Assembly (NCBI GenBank): GCA_934446675.1
Contig: CAKSEL010000014.1
Span: forward strand, 3,331-67,330
Origin: an uncultured Eubacteriales bacterium
GTDB taxonomy: Bacteria > Bacillota > Clostridia > Oscillospirales > CAG-382
DNA length: 64,000 nt
Direction of reading: 5' to 3'
This document shows, piece after piece, positions 17,181 through 25,980 of this stretch. The notes beneath the pieces are model-generated. The model searched no databases and was not told the origin of the DNA. It saw only the letters and a list, made by a program, of their open reading frames with translations. Made by a program: the position numbers and the translations under genes. How positions within the stretch are numbered: position 1 is the stretch's first letter; every line of letters begins with the position of its first letter.

Positions 17181-17805
17181 TTTGGGCTGAAACAGATTAT
17201 ATTCTTCAAAGTGCAACTCTATTCTCCCCACTTTTCGGAATCGAAAGAGTGGGACAAAAGATTTTCGCCGCTCAAGCGCCGCAGCGAAAGCGCGGCTTCT
17301 TCTCCACACATCAAACTATCGTCGTTAAAACTTTTCCACGCCTCCGAAATTCTAAATCTTCGCTCGCAGATGCTCCGCACTGCTCGATGGGGCTGGTATC
17401 TATGCACGAGTTGGTTAACATGGTTCCAATTTTTATGCCATGTCACGTTGCGGTCTGCGTAAACTTTTGTTTAGGCTAAAAAGTATTTATTTTACAGTTA
17501 TTTCACAGGCAACAGGACAAACTTTTCTGCCCAGCTCGCTGTCGCGAGATGACTTTGCTGAATTTTAGTTTTATGTTTGGATAGTGCGGAGCAATTTCAC
17601 TTTTTAAAAGTTACCCCTTGTACTAAATTTCCATAGTTTACTTCGGCACCTGCATATATCTGAGTTCGCAGTCCTGCTGTTCGACTGCGAACGGCACAAG
17701 CTGGCGGCACAGAGTTGCCAACAGCTTTATTTTTATTTAAGGGCTACGAAAGTCTTTTGCAGCTTTTCTTCAGAAAAGCGCGTTCCCCCGTACTCCTTTC
17801 CGGCG
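17181..17805 (+). repeat. Mosaic intergenic repeat, copy A (inside the BMC operon)
   Basis: Shares successive blocks with the other copies: GGGCTGAAACAGATTA, a CCCACTTTTCG/CGAAAGAGTGGG hairpin (near 17227-17253), the TTTTCGCCGCTCAAGCGCCG block, the CTCGATGGGGCTGGTATCTA block, the TTATGCCATGTCACGTTGCG block and a tail ending CGCGTTCCCCCGTACTCC. Short open frames within it are shared by other copies and are not credible genes. Confidence 0.85.
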
Positions 17806-17814
17806 AGAATGTAA

Positions 17815-18198
17815 CTAAGTTCTGGTAATAGGGCAGACTTTAAAGCCGAGGGAATTCTGAGCGTAAGAGGTAACGGCTTCAAGGGAAGCCTGGACTTCGC
17901 TGACGGTACCGGTAATAATAAGAGTACCGGCGAATCTATCAACGAAACCGAGTTTAGCTGCGGACTTTTTAAGAGCGAGATCGGCGCCGATGATTGCATA
18001 TTCAGCCGGCGACATAGTAACAAGACCGATAGCGCAATGATTTTCCGAATAATCGACAGCGGGATCAAGTCCGAGTTTCTTATAGAGAATATCGTCGGGG
18101 TTTGCGATTATATGAGCAAGCGTAATCTGTTTACCGGGGACAAGCTCCTGTATAATACGCTGCTTGTTTTCATAAACATCTTCATTATTATAATTCAT
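17815..18198 (-). CDS. pduU: BMC-H shell protein, circularly permuted PduU/EutS type
   Basis: A 127-residue shell protein whose BMC fold is circularly permuted, as in PduU and EutS. It has the early segment IQELVPGKQITLAHIIANP (beta-barrel-forming N-terminus), then AIGLVTMSPAEYAIIGADLA and FAGTLIITGTVSEVQASLEA. ATG 18198 follows GGAGG that lies within the last codons of the activase gene, so translation is coupled to it. The longer upstream start would run into the activase reading frame. Confidence 0.92.
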   Translation of the reverse strand: MNYNNEDVYENKQRIIQELVPGKQITLAHIIANPDDILYKKLGLDPAVDYSENHCAIGLVTMSPAEYAIIGADLALKKSAAKLGFVDRFAGTLIITGTVSEVQASLEAVTSYAQNSLGFKVCPITRT

Positions 18199-18199
18199 A

Positions 18200-18991
18200 C
18201 TAACCTCCGATAACAACTCTGAGTCCCGTTGACTGCGCCGCGAAAGCAAGTTCTTTCATATACTCCTTATCGGGAGTTTTCGCGTCGCCCATGCCGTAAT
18301 TTCTGCCGAGTCCGACATATTTATCATATCCCAGCTTATGATACGGCAGCAGATGTATCTGCGTAACGCTGCCGAGCGACTTTGCAAAACGCGCAATATC
18401 GAGAATTTCCGGCGTCGTGTCATTGAATCCCGGAATTACCGGAACACGTATTGTCAGGCTCTTTGCGCTGTGCGCTATTCTCACTGCATTTTCGAGTATA
18501 AGCTCGTTCGGCTGCGTTGTAAATTCCTTATGCTTTGCGCTGTTCATGTGCTTTATATCCATAAGCACATAGTCAAGGTTCTTAACATACTCGTCCACAA
18601 CCTCACCCGGCGCAAATCCGGTAGTTTCGATACAGGTGTTTATTCCTATGCCGTGCGCAGCTTTAAGCAGCGCGATTCCGAACTCCGGCTGGCACATTGC
18701 CTCGCCGCCGGAAAGCGTAAGTCCTCCGCCGCTCCTGCGGTAATACGGCATATCCTTTTGCACTTCGGACAGTACCTCGGCTACCGTCACGTCTTTTCCT
18801 ATGACCTTGGTCTTGCCGTTCTGCGTCATGTTCTCGATCTCGTACTTCTGCGATTCGGGATTGCAGCACCAGCGGCAGCGAAGCCGGCAGCCCTTGAAAA
18901 AGACTATCGTTCTGATTCCCGGCCCGTCATGGGTCGAAAATTTTTGTATGTCAAAGATTCTTCCCTTTACGGAAAGATTGTTGTTTTCCAT
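18200..18991 (-). CDS. Glycyl radical enzyme activase (radical SAM), propanediol dehydratase type
   Basis: A 263-residue radical SAM enzyme that installs the glycyl radical on the adjacent GRE. Cys35, Cys39 and Cys42 (GCRLRCRWC) bind the SAM [4Fe-4S] cluster; the N-terminus has the typical STHDGPGIRT. TLSGGEAMCQPEF is the GGE motif. Unlike the second activase at 60.5 kb and most dehydratase activases, it lacks an inserted two-cluster ferredoxin domain and resembles the compact pyruvate formate-lyase activase layout. It lies 40 bases downstream of the GRE gene. Confidence 0.93.
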   Translation of the reverse strand: MENNNLSVKGRIFDIQKFSTHDGPGIRTIVFFKGCRLRCRWCCNPESQKYEIENMTQNGKTKVIGKDVTVAEVLSEVQKDMPYYRRSGGGLTLSGGEAMCQPEFGIALLKAAHGIGINTCIETTGFAPGEVVDEYVKNLDYVLMDIKHMNSAKHKEFTTQPNELILENAVRIAHSAKSLTIRVPVIPGFNDTTPEILDIARFAKSLGSVTQIHLLPYHKLGYDKYVGLGRNYGMGDAKTPDKEYMKELAFAAQSTGLRVVIGG

Positions 18992-19031
18992 ACCTTATTA
19001 ATTTCCTCTTTCGGACAACTTTGCGGAAAAA

Positions 19032-21434
19032 TTAAAATCCGCGCTGTTCGGTTCTGTTTATAATATCGTCCTGAAGCGACTTTGAAAGCGTTGTGAACAG
19101 TGCGCTGTATCCGGCAACTCTTACGACAAGGCTTCTGTACTTATCCGGATTTTTCTGTGCGTCGCGGAGCGTTTCGCGGCTTACGACGTTGAACTGCATA
19201 TGGCTGCCCTTCTGATCGAAGTATCCTCTTACAAGAGCGACAAAGCTTTCAAGTCCGCTGTCGCCTTCAAGCGCCGACGGGTGGAATTTCATGTTGAACA
19301 GCGTTCCGTTGGAGGCTATTCCGTGGTCAAGCTTTGCAACGGAGTTCGCCGATGCGGTGGGACCGTGCGTATCAAATCCGGCTGAGGGAGAAACGCCGTC
19401 CGCAACCGGTTTGTGAGCGTATCTGCCGTCGGGAGTAGCTCCGGTCTGCGCACCGAGAGGCACGTTTGCCGAAACCGGATAAAGTCCCGCCTGGAACTGT
19501 CCTCCGCGCGGATTTTTAAAGTCCTGTATCTGCTTTGTATATGTATAAGCGGCTCTTCTTGCAAGCATATCGACGTTATCGTCGTCGTTGCCGTACTTGT
19601 CGAGAGAAAGTATATCCTCTCTTATCGCGGCATACTTCTGCGCATTTTCTCCGCCGTCAAGTCCGAAATTGTTATCAAGCGCGTCTTTTATCTCATGAAG
19701 CGTATACTTCTTTTGCTCAAACACAAGCGTTCTGATTGCAAACATAGAGTCCGCAACGTTTGCGATACCAAATCCCTGAGGACCCGTAAAGTTATATATC
19801 GCGCCGCCCTGTTCCGGAGTTTTTCCGCGCTTAATGCAGTCGTCAACCATTGACGCAAGATACGGCAGCGGACATCTTTCCGCATGAGCGACGTCGATCG
19901 CGTTATCAGCATTTACAAGCAGGCTTATGCAGTATTTCATCTGCTTTTTATAAGCCTCAAAGAAATCGTCAAAAGTCTTGAAAGTATCTATATTGCCCGA
20001 CGCAATGCCGACCTGTGTTCCGTCGGTATCTCTGCCGTTTGAGAAAGTAAGCTCAAGCACACGGCACATATTGAAGAACGCGGCGTCATGCCAGCCCCAT
20101 GTTTTACCTGCTTTCTGCGGTTCAACACAGCCGATGATTCCGTAATCTCTCGCGTCCTCTATCGTAAGTCTTCTCGAAAGCAGCGACGGAATTATTACCT
20201 CGTCGTTATAGTACGCCGGAAGTCCGACGCCGGTACGCGTTACCTTTGCGGCTTTGATGAGAAAATCATGCGGGGATTTATTCCATACTCTTACCGACAT
20301 TGACGGTGCCGGGAGCATTACGTGCAGCGTCGCCTCAAGGCACATATACGAGAGGTCGTTTGTCGCGTCCTCGCCGTAGATATTCTGACCGCCGGCAATA
20401 AGGTTCTGGAACAGGCTGTATCCGGCAAATCCCTCCGCGCTTGCAGCGTCTCTTATTTTATTAAGATCGTTGAGCTTTACCCAAATACAGTCAAGCAGTT
20501 CCTGTGCAAATTCCTTTGTTATCTCGCCGCTTTCAATATCCTTCTTATAATAAGGATACATATACTGATCAAATCTTCCGGGAGAAATGGAATGTCCGCT
20601 TGACTCAACCTGCAGCAGCATCTGTACGAACCAGAACGACTGGCATGCCTCATAGAAATTCGACGCGCCGTTTTCGGGCACTCTCGAACAGTTTCTTGCG
20701 ATTATTGCAAGCTCGCGCTTTCTGTTTTCATCTGTCTCTTTTTCAAGCATTTCAAGTGCAAGTCTTGCATATCTTCTTGCGTATGCAATAACCGCCTCGC
20801 AGCTCATTTCGGCAGCGTCGAGAAAGGCGCGCTTTGTATTGAAATCCGCGTCGCCGACATTCTGCTTAGCCTTTTCGGCGCGTATTTCTTCAAGTATTCC
20901 CTTATATCCGACTGCGAGCACCTTATCGTACTTTACGGTTACGTGACCTACGCCGTTATAGAAGTAATTTCCGGGAGTAAAGATATTATGCTCCATTGCG
21001 GTTTTGGTTTCAGGCGCAAGATAGCTTGTCGCAAGCTCGCTTGTGGTTTTTCCCTTCCAATATTTATATACTTCATGGAGAACCTTTTTTGTTTCGTCGG
21101 AAATATAGAACGGATCGGCGCTTCTATGCTCCATGGTGTCGAATTCGCTTTCAAGCCAATCGAACGAGAATTCCGGGAAAACCTGGCAGCTTCTCGGGCG
21201 TTTGGTATTCGAGCCGACGATAAGTTCTTCATCGCGTATTGTTACGGGAAGATACTCGAGTATATTTTTAAATGCCTTTGCGCGGCGCGTGACTATCGGC
21301 TCACCCTCTGTCTGCATATAAGACTGAGTGAGCAGCACGGCTCTGTCCGCCTCTACCTGCGGCATCTGCTTAAACAGGTTCGCTTTAAGGCGTTCTATTC
21401 TATCGGATTTTTCTATTTCAAAGTCTTTACCCAT
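19032..21434 (-). CDS. B12-independent glycyl radical propanediol dehydratase
   Basis: An 800-residue GRE that should dehydrate (S)-1,2-propanediol to propanal by radical C-O cleavage. The catalytic GCVEP loop has Cys436 and Glu438 (IIGCVEPQKAGKTWGWHDAA); the glycyl radical motif RVAGYSA has Gly775. The length and the loop match glycerol/propanediol dehydratases rather than PFL. No N-terminal cargo helix is seen. ATG 21434 is used; TTG 21437 just before it is an alternative. It leads the minus-strand BMC operon. Confidence 0.92.
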   Translation of the reverse strand: MGKDFEIEKSDRIERLKANLFKQMPQVEADRAVLLTQSYMQTEGEPIVTRRAKAFKNILEYLPVTIRDEELIVGSNTKRPRSCQVFPEFSFDWLESEFDTMEHRSADPFYISDETKKVLHEVYKYWKGKTTSELATSYLAPETKTAMEHNIFTPGNYFYNGVGHVTVKYDKVLAVGYKGILEEIRAEKAKQNVGDADFNTKRAFLDAAEMSCEAVIAYARRYARLALEMLEKETDENRKRELAIIARNCSRVPENGASNFYEACQSFWFVQMLLQVESSGHSISPGRFDQYMYPYYKKDIESGEITKEFAQELLDCIWVKLNDLNKIRDAASAEGFAGYSLFQNLIAGGQNIYGEDATNDLSYMCLEATLHVMLPAPSMSVRVWNKSPHDFLIKAAKVTRTGVGLPAYYNDEVIIPSLLSRRLTIEDARDYGIIGCVEPQKAGKTWGWHDAAFFNMCRVLELTFSNGRDTDGTQVGIASGNIDTFKTFDDFFEAYKKQMKYCISLLVNADNAIDVAHAERCPLPYLASMVDDCIKRGKTPEQGGAIYNFTGPQGFGIANVADSMFAIRTLVFEQKKYTLHEIKDALDNNFGLDGGENAQKYAAIREDILSLDKYGNDDDNVDMLARRAAYTYTKQIQDFKNPRGGQFQAGLYPVSANVPLGAQTGATPDGRYAHKPVADGVSPSAGFDTHGPTASANSVAKLDHGIASNGTLFNMKFHPSALEGDSGLESFVALVRGYFDQKGSHMQFNVVSRETLRDAQKNPDKYRSLVVRVAGYSALFTTLSKSLQDDIINRTEQRGF

Positions 21435-21500
21435 CAACGAAAATCACCTCATAGTTCAAATCGGGCAGAGTTTTCCCATCTACCTTATTATTCATAATTA

Positions 21501-21529
21501 ATTATATTATAGCCAGTCCGGTTTGTCAA
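21501..21529 (-). promoter_or_regulatory. Promoter of the GRE-led BMC operon
   Basis: On the minus strand TTGACA (21529-21524), 17 bases, TATAAT (21506-21501). Upstream are two A/C-rich boxes (21538-21553 and 21567-21586) like those at the aldolase and pduP promoters, so an AraC-type activator may act here. Confidence 0.75.
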
Positions 21530-21619
21530 TAGGAAAATGTTAATTTATGTTGGTTTTTGCTGTATTTGTGTTGGGTTTTATGTGATTTTGGGCGTTTTTG
21601 TTGGGAAGGAGTGTTGCTT

Positions 21620-22466
21620 GGTTTGGGCGGAAACGGATAATTCACTGCCATGTGCAACTCTATTCTCCGACTTTTCGGAATCGAAAAAGTCGCCAAAAGA
21701 TTTTCGCCGCTCAAACGCCGCAGCGAAAGCGATCTACACTTGCGTGTGGCTTGTTTTGGCTTATTTTGGGCTGAAACGGATTATATTTTTCAAAGTGCAA
21801 CTTTATATTTGCACTTTTCGGCGGCGAAAAGTGGTCGAAAAGCCGTTCAAGGGACTACTCGCCCCTTGACAATCCCCCGACGTGGAGGATTTTGCCCTAA
21901 ACATGACTTTTTACCCCTCAAACGCTTTTTTCCAAAGGTGACCACTTGTTACTACGGTGCGTCCACGTAACTTACGGCAAAATCGCCGCGCGACAGGCGC
22001 GCGGATGGGGCTAGTTTCTAAGTAAGTGTTTTGGCAAACACGGTTCAACTCTTATGCCATGTCACGCTGCGGTCTGCGCAAACTTTGTTTTAGGCTCAAA
22101 TGTGCAACTTTTACGCGTTATTACACAGTCAATAGGACTCGACTTTCTGCCCAACTTGCCTATCGGCAAGAAACTCGGTTCAGATGTTACATTCTTGTTT
22201 ATTAAAAAACTCTGTGCAAAGTTTTATACAACACACAGAGTTATCTTTTTTATTACCCTTTATTTCTTAATCTCCATAGCTTGCTCACGCACCTGCTCAG
22301 ATTTAAGTCAGCCGCCTGCCTTTTGGTGGCTGACGGTACAAGCCGGCGGCACGGAATATCCCGTAGTCTTTTTCTAATTTAGGGGCTATTGTTTTCTTTG
22401 CAGCTTTCTTTTTAAAAAGAAAGCGCGTTTCCTTAAGCGCGTTCCCTCGTACTCCGGTCATGTGAT
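21620..22466 (+). repeat. Mosaic intergenic repeat, copy B (nested, longest copy)
   Basis: The GGGC(G/T)GAAACGGATTA...GTGCAACT start module occurs twice (21620 and 21768), each with its own hairpin (CGACTTTTCG/CGAAAAAGTCG and CACTTTTCG/CGAAAAGTG). It goes on through the GCCGCGCGACAGGCGCGCGG block, the CTCTGTGCAAAG/ACACAGAG stem and a tail with CTTTCTTTTTAAAAAGAAAG. It fills the gap between the divergent BMC arms. No gene is supported here. Confidence 0.85.
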
Positions 22467-22493
22467 TTTTTTACAGGATTTAAGAAAAAGATG

Positions 22494-22522
22494 TTGCAAT
22501 TTAGGAAAGAGCATGGTAAAAT
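22494..22522 (+). promoter_or_regulatory. Promoter of the BMC AraC regulator
   Basis: TTGCAA (22494-22499), 17 bases, TAAAAT (22517-22522), 36 bases before the chosen start. Confidence 0.55.
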
Positions 22523-22557
22523 GTAACCGGAATTAAAGAGTAAAGCAGGTGTTTTTG

Positions 22558-23421
22558 ATGCCGCAAAAGAATTTCAATCCGGGAATAATGAAATACAGCG
22601 ACATACGTCCTCTTTTTGCGGGGCATTGCCAATGTGTACCGCACCACTTTTACGGGCCTGCGATACGGAACCACTGCATAATACACTGCTGTCTTTCGGG
22701 CAAAGGCATTTTCAGAAATGACTCGGGCACATACCACATATCAAAAGGTCAGGCATTCATAATCAACCCTGAGCAGATGACATTTTACCAAGCCGACGGT
22801 GAAGACCCGTGGAACTACTCATGGATCGCATTTTCCGGGACAATATGTGAGAAGATCGCCAAAATTAAGCCTGTAATAACACTTCCGGACACAAAAATGT
22901 TTGAGCAGACAGCAAAAGCCGTCGATGGCGACATTCTCAATCCCGAATACTATCTTAAAATGCTGCTTGATCTGTTTGAGATACTGCTCCCCGTCGATCA
23001 GAACAGTATGCCCGGATACGCGCTGCGCACAAAAGACTACATAAAAATGCACTTCACCGACGACATAAGCGTCGAACAGATCGCCGCGTCCTTCAACATT
23101 GACCGCAGATACCTGCTGCGCCTTTTCAAAAAGGAATTCGGAATTACAATAGTAAATTATATAGTAAAAACGCGCCTTGAGGCAGCATACAACTACTTGC
23201 GCGCAGGCTATCCCGTCAACCGCACCGCGACAATGTGCGGATATTCCGACGCCTACAATTTCTCCAAAATGTTCAAGAAATATTACGGCTTTTCTCCGTC
23301 CGCAGCGCTCGAAAACAACCACGAACTTAAAATGTGGACGGCAGACTATAATAATAAAGATGTTTTTATTTCCTCCGCCGAAGATGCGGACAAAAACTCC
23401 GGCGAAAATCAAACGGATTGA
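22558..23421 (+). CDS. AraC-family regulator of the BMC locus
   Basis: A 287-residue transcription factor. Residues 25-110 form a cupin-type ligand-binding domain (HCCLSGKGIF, GQAFIINPEQMTFY), and residues 170-270 the double HTH (SVEQIAASFNIDRRYLLRLF, then CGYSDAYNFSKMFKKYYGFSP). ATG 22558 has AGG eight bases upstream; an in-frame GTG at 22549 is the alternative. Its position between the two BMC arms suggests it activates both in response to fucose, rhamnose or propanediol; the inducer is inferred. Confidence 0.88.
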   Translation: MPQKNFNPGIMKYSDIRPLFAGHCQCVPHHFYGPAIRNHCIIHCCLSGKGIFRNDSGTYHISKGQAFIINPEQMTFYQADGEDPWNYSWIAFSGTICEKIAKIKPVITLPDTKMFEQTAKAVDGDILNPEYYLKMLLDLFEILLPVDQNSMPGYALRTKDYIKMHFTDDISVEQIAASFNIDRRYLLRLFKKEFGITIVNYIVKTRLEAAYNYLRAGYPVNRTATMCGYSDAYNFSKMFKKYYGFSPSAALENNHELKMWTADYNNKDVFISSAEDADKNSGENQTD

Positions 23422-23567
23422 CGCTTTTTTGCCTTTTGTTTTTGACTGATGTAAAAAACGCCGAAAATATAAGGCCAATTTTGTATAAAATGCTTATAGA
23501 CTTATGCGTTTTTTCATGCTATAATGTATTATGTTGTTGGGTAATGTTGGTTTGTTTCGTTATTTGC

Positions 23568-23596
23568 TTGACAATCCACATTTAAAACAACATAAT
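23568..23596 (+). promoter_or_regulatory. Promoter of the SGNH-pduP-shell-pduL arm
   Basis: TTGACA (23568-23573), 17 bases, CATAAT (23591-23596). An upstream alternative ends in TATAAT near 23519-23524. Inverted ATGTTGTT (23531-23538) and AACAACAT (23586-23593) flank it, and CCACATAAAATAACA lies at 23611-23625. Confidence 0.5.
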
Positions 23597-23708
23597 CAAA
23601 CATACAAATCCCACATAAAATAACATCTGAGGACAGAGCCGCAAAAATCAGGGACGGAGCTGCCCGGTTTGTGCATATACCGGGTTTGCCGTTCGGACAG
23701 GAGGGCTT

Positions 23709-24518
23709 ATGGATCTTACGCAGTTTTGGGACAACAAAGACGAACAGCCGCTTGACCGCATAGTGAACGACGGCGGAATGTGCGCGATCTTCCGTAAAAT
23801 TGCCTGCATAGGAGACAGTCTCTCATCGGGCGAATTTGAGGGGAAAACTCCGGACGGTCAGAAAAGCTGGCATGATATGTTTGAATATTCCTGGGGGCAG
23901 TATATCGCAAGAGCCGCAGGAAACACAGTGTATAACTTTTCGAGAGGCGGCATGACGGCGCAAGAATATTGCGACACTTTTGCCCAAACGAACGGTCTCT
24001 GGGACAAGGATAAAGCCCGTCAGGCATATATAATAGCACTCGGCGTAAACGATATTACCCGCGCAATGGCAAACGGAGAACAGCTCGGCGGCACAGACGA
24101 CGTAAATATCGGCGACCGGAGGAAAAACAAACCGACATTTGCCGGATATTACGCGATGATAATTCAGAGAATACGCGAAATACAGCCGAAAGCCAGAATT
24201 TTTCTTGTCACGCTCCCCCATTCATGCAGAGGAGCCGAACACGAGGTGTATGAAGACCGCCACAGAGAGCTGCTGTATGATTTCTCAAAGCTCTTTGAAT
24301 ACACATACGTTGTCGATCTGCGCAAATACGCTCCCGTTTACGACGGCGAATTCAAGGACAGATTTTATCTCGGCGGTCATATGAACCCGATGGGATATAT
24401 TTTCACCGCGAAAATAATCGCTTCCTATATTGATTATATCATAAGACACAATTACGACGACTTCAGACAAGTCGGCTTTATAGGAACGGACAATTACAAC
24501 GCGGATTATAAATGGTAA
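23709..24518 (+). CDS. SGNH/GDSL-family hydrolase in the BMC operon
   Basis: A 269-residue esterase-like protein. The GDSL block IGDSLSSGEF (residues 37-46) carries the nucleophile Ser, SRGGMTA supplies the block II Gly, LGVNDITR the block III Asn, and GGHMNPMGY the block V His. No signal peptide is seen, so it acts in the cytosol. It lies 30 bases before pduP in the same transcription unit. An ester hydrolase is not part of the known propanediol pathway; deacylation of a sugar substrate or of a thioester is possible but speculative. Confidence 0.82.
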   Translation: MDLTQFWDNKDEQPLDRIVNDGGMCAIFRKIACIGDSLSSGEFEGKTPDGQKSWHDMFEYSWGQYIARAAGNTVYNFSRGGMTAQEYCDTFAQTNGLWDKDKARQAYIIALGVNDITRAMANGEQLGGTDDVNIGDRRKNKPTFAGYYAMIIQRIREIQPKARIFLVTLPHSCRGAEHEVYEDRHRELLYDFSKLFEYTYVVDLRKYAPVYDGEFKDRFYLGGHMNPMGYIFTAKIIASYIDYIIRHNYDDFRQVGFIGTDNYNADYKW

Positions 24519-24548
24519 TCAAACACTTTACATAAGGAGATTATAAAA

Positions 24549-25931
24549 ATGCTCGACGAAAGATATGTAAGCGAAATTGTCGCAAGCGTGGTCAAGTCCA
24601 TGGCGGACAAGCCTTCGCATTTAAAGGGCGTTTTCCCGACAATGACAGAGGCTCTCGCCGCTGTTGACAAGGCTTATAAGCAGTACAGAAGTTACAGCGT
24701 TGCCCAGCGCGAAAAGATGATTTCAAAGATACGCGAACTTACGCTTGCCGAAGCCGAAAACATGGCAAAGCTCGGCGTTGAAGAAACCGGAATGGGCAGA
24801 GTTTCGGACAAGATAATCAAGCATCAGCTTGTTGCAAACAAAACTCCCGGCACAGAGGATCTTCACCCCACGGCTCTCACCGGAGACGACGGACTTACGC
24901 TTATCGAAATGGCGCCCTACGGCGTTATAGGAAGCATTACTCCCTCAACAAATCCCAGCGAGACCGTTATATGCAACTCCATAGGAATGATAGCCGGAGG
25001 AAACGGCGTTGTTTTCAATCCCCACCCTCATGCCTGCCGCACCGCAAACTACGCGGTTGACCTTGTAAACAGAGCTATTCTCGAAGCAGGCGGTCCGGAA
25101 AACCTTGTCGTTACGGTTGAACACCCGACAAAGGAATCCTCAGACGAAATGATGGCGTCGCCTATCGTAAGAATGCTTGTCGCAACAGGCGGTCCCGGAG
25201 TTGTAAAGGCTCTGCTTTCGTCAGGCAAAAAGGCAATCGGCGCAGGCGCGGGCAATCCTCCCGTAATCGTTGACGACACCGCGGACATAGAAAAGGCTGC
25301 ACGCGACATAGTTGCAGGCGCGTCGTTTGACAACAACCTCCCGTGCATTGCGGAAAAGGAATGTTTCGTATTCGACAACGTTGCCGACGAGCTTATAAGA
25401 AATATGCAGAAGAGCGGCGCATATCTCATAAAGGGCGACCAAATAGACACTCTCGTAAAGACCTGTCTTAAAGAAAAAGACGGCAAGTACTGCATAAACA
25501 AAGACTGGGTAGGCAGAGACGCCTCCAAGTTCTTAAAGGTTCTCGGAATAGAGTCCGACGCAAGACTTGTTATCTGCGAAGTTCCCGAAATGCACCCGTT
25601 CGTTCAGGTCGAAATGATGATGCCGGTACTCGGAATTGTCAGAGTTTCAAACATTGACGAGGCTATAAACATGGCAGTCAAGGCTGAACACGGCAACAGA
25701 CATTCCGCGCACATTCATTCAAAGAACATAGATCATCTCACACGCTTTGCAAAGGCAGTCGAGACAACAATATTCGTAAAGAACGCTCCGAGCTATGCAG
25801 GTATCGGCGCAGGCGGAGAAGGCTATACAACCTTTACCATTGCCGGACCCACCGGTGAAGGTCTTACGGCGACTCACTCCTTTACACGTCAGAGAAGATG
25901 CGTGCTTGTAGACGGACTTCACATTGTATAA
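24549..25931 (+). CDS. pduP: CoA-acylating propionaldehyde dehydrogenase (PduP) with encapsulation peptide
   Basis: A 460-residue aldehyde dehydrogenase converting propanal, CoA and NAD+ to propionyl-CoA. The catalytic Cys266 is in FDNNLPCIAEKE, and SITPSTNPSETVICN and IGAGAGNPPVIVDD are characteristic of PduP/EutE. Residues 5-19 (RYVSEIVASVVKSMA) form the amphipathic cargo helix, as in Salmonella PduP. It is followed by the shell gene and pduL, so oxidation and phosphorolysis are co-expressed. Confidence 0.94.
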   Translation: MLDERYVSEIVASVVKSMADKPSHLKGVFPTMTEALAAVDKAYKQYRSYSVAQREKMISKIRELTLAEAENMAKLGVEETGMGRVSDKIIKHQLVANKTPGTEDLHPTALTGDDGLTLIEMAPYGVIGSITPSTNPSETVICNSIGMIAGGNGVVFNPHPHACRTANYAVDLVNRAILEAGGPENLVVTVEHPTKESSDEMMASPIVRMLVATGGPGVVKALLSSGKKAIGAGAGNPPVIVDDTADIEKAARDIVAGASFDNNLPCIAEKECFVFDNVADELIRNMQKSGAYLIKGDQIDTLVKTCLKEKDGKYCINKDWVGRDASKFLKVLGIESDARLVICEVPEMHPFVQVEMMMPVLGIVRVSNIDEAINMAVKAEHGNRHSAHIHSKNIDHLTRFAKAVETTIFVKNAPSYAGIGAGGEGYTTFTIAGPTGEGLTATHSFTRQRRCVLVDGLHIV

Positions 25932-25980
25932 TGCACGTGTGAGCAAAAGCGTATAATTTGAAAGGTAATTCGTAATACTT

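Noticed and set aside
17219..17479. Open frames encoding peptides with FFSTHQTIV- and SSLADAPHCSMGL-like segments (also near 27.4-27.9 kb and others in copies B, D, F and G)
   Set aside because: They lie wholly in the dispersed non-coding repeats, recur in different frames between copies and have no ribosome binding site. They are translations of the repeat, not genes.
23716..24221. Minus-strand frames opposite the SGNH hydrolase gene
   Set aside because: They are shadows of a well-supported plus-strand gene with SD, motifs and operon context.
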